Below are positions 61,114 through 64,000 of a DNA stretch of 64,000 nucleotides, piece after piece. How positions within the stretch are numbered: the first letter of the stretch is position 1; the number at the start of each line of letters is the position of its first letter. The notes beneath the pieces are model-generated. The model ran no database searches. It saw only the letters and a list, made by a program, of their open reading frames with translations, and had not been told where the DNA came from. The translations under genes were made by a program, and so were the position numbers. This DNA comes from Tetrahymena thermophila SB210 (Eukaryota > Ciliophora > Oligohymenophorea > Hymenostomatida > Tetrahymenidae): positions 620,001 through 684,000 of the forward strand of contig NW_002476418.1 in assembly GCF_000189635.1 (NCBI RefSeq), written 5' to 3'.

Positions 61114-64000
61114 ATGAATTCAGAATTAGAAAAATTAAATTTTAGCTCGTATTTTCCTTACCTAAAAATTTAAAAACAATAAAATGAGATTGTTTGTGGT
61201 TACCATTAGATAAACACATAGTAGATAAACTAATTCTGTACTAGCCAGTATTTTGGATTAGTTAAAATTCATGATTTCAATACATAATTATTACTTTAAA
61301 CAAATTGCTGTATTCTCATTTCTCCAACCCATGCTATTACTGTTAAAGATTAATTTTTGAATGAAAAAGGAGAATTCATTTATAAATTAGACTAAATTAA
61401 TGTGGCTTTTAGCGAGTATAGAACATAAATTATTTCTTACATCTTACTTGACAGATTTATTATATTCAACCTCCAATTAAACTTAGGTGATATATTTGGA
61501 TATGTAGGATTGGCGTAAAGATAACATGATACTATGAATTAGGGATTGAATTTGAATAATTAAGACCAAACTCCTTTCATTCAAGGGTTTAATGAATACG
61601 GAAGTATTTCTTACTTCTAAGCTATTGTCTATAGAGAAGATTCTAAAGAATATGAAGCTCCAAATTGTGGATTTGTAAGATTATTATAAGGTTGTGCCAT
61701 GCTTAAATAAGATAGTGAATTTGGGATATACTTACATGGATTAGTCAGTTACAGTGATGAAAAGTAAAGAATAATAATACAAAAGTTAAATTTTACAGAT
61801 ATTTTTGTTATAGCTGAAGTTATCCTTGCAGCTGGAAATACTTTAAGTGAATAAAAATTAGATATTTCTGCACTTTATTCAATAGACTAAAAAACATTTC
61901 TCAACCCAAAATCTAATATATATAGAAAGAGTTTGGGATTTGAGGAGAACATATAGTCGTTAGAATAATTAAATAAATAATAAATTTAGCTGATTGATAT
62001 TAAAGTAATAAATTCTCAATTATTGTGCGCAATTTCAAAATAAGGCACTTTATTTATTATTAATATGGATTAAAATTTAATTGAACACACCATCCAGCTG
62101 GATGAGCAGCCTTCTATTGTTTAAGTTATTCATGATGAGTTGTTTATTGGTCTTAATAAAAAAATTATTGTAATTAATTATGCTTAGGGCTATCAAATAG
62201 CCAGGACATATAATTTTTATTCTTAAATTTTAAGCTTGAAATAAATTGATGACAATTTAGATTGCAATTCATAGAATTGCTTATACATAGTTGGATGCTA
62301 TGATGGACTTTATTAAATTAAAATGAATGAAAAAATACCTTAAAAAATAGAAATTCCTAACTTTAAGATAGACAAAGTACTTAACATTCAGATTAATTAA
62401 GAAACAATTGATTAAGCTCCTATGAACTAATATAATATTCTTTCTAATTTTGACTAGCTTATCATAAGTGCAGCAGAAAAAATATTAATTATTGATAGAA
62501 ATTAAAGGATTGTCAAAAAAAAGTTTATTGCACATTCTAAAAATGTTTATATTATAGAACAAGTGAGAGTTAATCTCCTCCTCTCAGGTAGTTCTGATAA
62601 ACAATTGATATTGTGGGACAAAAAAACAGGTCATTTATTGAAAACAATACAGCACACTAATCCTATTTATAGTGGTTACTTGCTAAATTAGTCAGAGCTG
62701 ATCACAATAGATTATAACACAATTTGGATATTTAACACTATAACATTCTAGAATACAAAATATGAATACCACAAAAAACCAATTACTTGCTCAACCAAAG
62801 CTTCTAGTAACTCATTCTTAACTTGCGATACTTCTAACTAAATAATTTTGTGGAAGGCTGATAATTTTGAAATAGAGTCTTTTATGGAGTCTAAATTTGT
62901 AAGAACTTTTTTCAATATATTTTTAAATTTATTTGGTTTTATTTTTTTTTCATATTTATTTAAAAAGCACTGAGATATTTTATTTAATTGATTAAATAAG
63001 CAAAATTAAATAATTCTTTTAGGAATTAAATGCAAACAATTTTTGAAAACATAAAAAAATTTAACTCAAATGTAATTTTTAAATAAAATGTATTTAATCA
63101 AATGAATTAAAATTTAAATAATTAATTTAACATGAATTTATCAAATATAAGTTTTAATAAAATTATTATAAATACGAATTAATTTATAGAAAATAGGAAA
63201 ATTGCCAGAACTTTAAACCTATAATGAAAGAGATTCACATTGCTTAGAGTAAAGATTTAGCGAGAACGAATGTGATTTTAACTATATTCCTCAAAATATT
63301 AAAGGTCCTTCTCTATTAAAGTATTAAATTGAATTATAGGAGTAAAAAGCTGCTTAAAAAGAATTGCATTTTATGTTGGAAGATTAAATATGCTAAAATA
63401 TAGAAGAAAGATTACTCTATTAACAAAAAATAAAGCAAATGAAATTTTTTATAGAGGAAAAAAACAATGATGTTTAGAAAATTATAACTACATTAAGCAA
63501 GAAAAAAGAAAAAATAACTAATGTATTCAAGGAAGCAAATCAAAACTAAGAAAACTCTAATTTAAAAATAGCTCATTTGAATTAGGAGTTAAAATAATAA
63601 ATAGATTTATAAACATCTAAAGTCCTCGATTCAGCAAGTTTATAGAATTAAGAAAATCAAATGACTGTCAAAAAGCAAGCTAATATTTACATTGATGACT
63701 GTCTTTAAACAAATTAAAAAGCTCCAAGTCAAATGCTCGGTGCAGATCATTTAACAAAAAGCTCATATTCTTATCAATTTTCAACTGAATAGACTAATAA
63801 ATCAAATCTTAATTCCTAAAATTTAACATAATTTGAGATAGGGTAAACGAATAACTAAAATTATAACAATTATGGTTCTTTAAATCAAACTTAAAGTTAA
63901 AATAACAAAGCTGATTAAATAGGATAAAATCAAATAAAATCAAATGAGGATCCAGTCTAAAAATAATAAGATGTATTATCATAATATTAAACAAACAAAA
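61114..64000 (+). CDS. Pseudo-trypsin/WD40/coiled-coil protein, member 3, 3' partial
   Basis: ATG at 61114; the single intron seen is 62899-63189, after which the frame runs open to the window end. Residues about 25-250 keep the chymotrypsin-like outline: FGLVKI, CCILISPTHAITVKDQFL (Asp in the His slot), LGDIFGYVGLAQ and GCAMLKQDSEFGIYLHGLVS, where GxSG reads GCAM. WD-type repeats follow, for example LSGSSDKQLILWDKKTGHLL near residue 510 and NQIILWKADNFEIES near 580. After the intron comes a Glu/Lys/Gln coiled coil (LLKYQIELQEQKAAQKELHF) and a Gln/Asn-rich stretch. The linker between protease-like and WD40 parts has no intron, unlike members 1 and 2. It lies head to tail with member 2, so a local duplication is likely. 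The rest lies beyond the window. Confidence 0.8.

Noticed and set aside
1-64000. Reassigning TGA to an amino acid genome-wide
   Set aside because: Every complete gene model here ends in TGA followed by non-coding DNA; only two internal TGAs were found, so TGA is a normal stop.
1-64000. Telomeric G4T2/C4A2 repeats, tRNA genes and CRISPR arrays
   Set aside because: None seen on either strand; short C or G runs are isolated, and no cloverleaf with a GTTCRA loop could be drawn.

Overview
The window looks like a piece of a ciliate macronuclear chromosome, most likely from Tetrahymena or a close oligohymenophorean relative. It is very AT-rich. Real genes read only if TAA and TAG mean glutamine and TGA is the sole stop: every complete gene here ends in TGA and is full of internal TAA/TAG. 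The introns are short, AT-rich and GT...AG (about 49 to 485 nt). Intergenic DNA is poor in G and C and is littered with 4-nt microsatellites. All gene models below were read by hand with this code, and exon phases were checked by adding up the exon lengths.

Layout, left to right. Positions 1-3311 (+) hold a SUMO-type gene entering from the left: an SP-RING, then a C48/Ulp1-like protease core, then a coiled-coil tail. Next come a small CEP19-like gene (4645-5187, -), a zinc-free MDR oxidoreductase (6488-7585, -), a 1032-aa protein I do not recognise (9038-12585, -), an N-acylated AGC-type kinase (15215-18200, -), a four-pass membrane protein (19838-21912, -) and a Q/N/S-rich coiled-coil protein (22563-24278, -). 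A divergent kinase (27395-29526, +) follows an array of long tandem repeats. Positions 30437-31696 (+) hold a long TGA-free reading frame that runs into a 2.5-kb degenerate repeat array.

The right half is dominated by two small gene families. The first has three members: 34919-41586 (-), 53720-60003 (+) and 61114 to beyond the end (+). Each has an N-terminal trypsin/V8-like fold that seems to have lost its nucleophile serine, then a WD40 propeller, then a long Gln-rich coiled-coil or disordered tail. The second is a pair of tandem genes, 47281-49116 and 50839-52821 (+). Their Cys-rich, RING/RBR-like N-terminal halves are fused to an ADP-ribosyltransferase (ART/PARP-like) domain. That domain keeps a plausible H-Y-E triad in the downstream copy and has lost H and E in the upstream one. 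Between these genes lie decayed Tc1/mariner transposase fragments (46351-46655 and about 49385-49512) and a 418-aa orphan (42603-43859, -).

No rRNA, tRNA or CRISPR could be supported. The most novel material is the pseudo-protease/WD40/coiled-coil trio, the RBR-like/ART pair with one apparently dead enzyme, and the possible SUMO ligase/SUMO protease fusion at the left edge.
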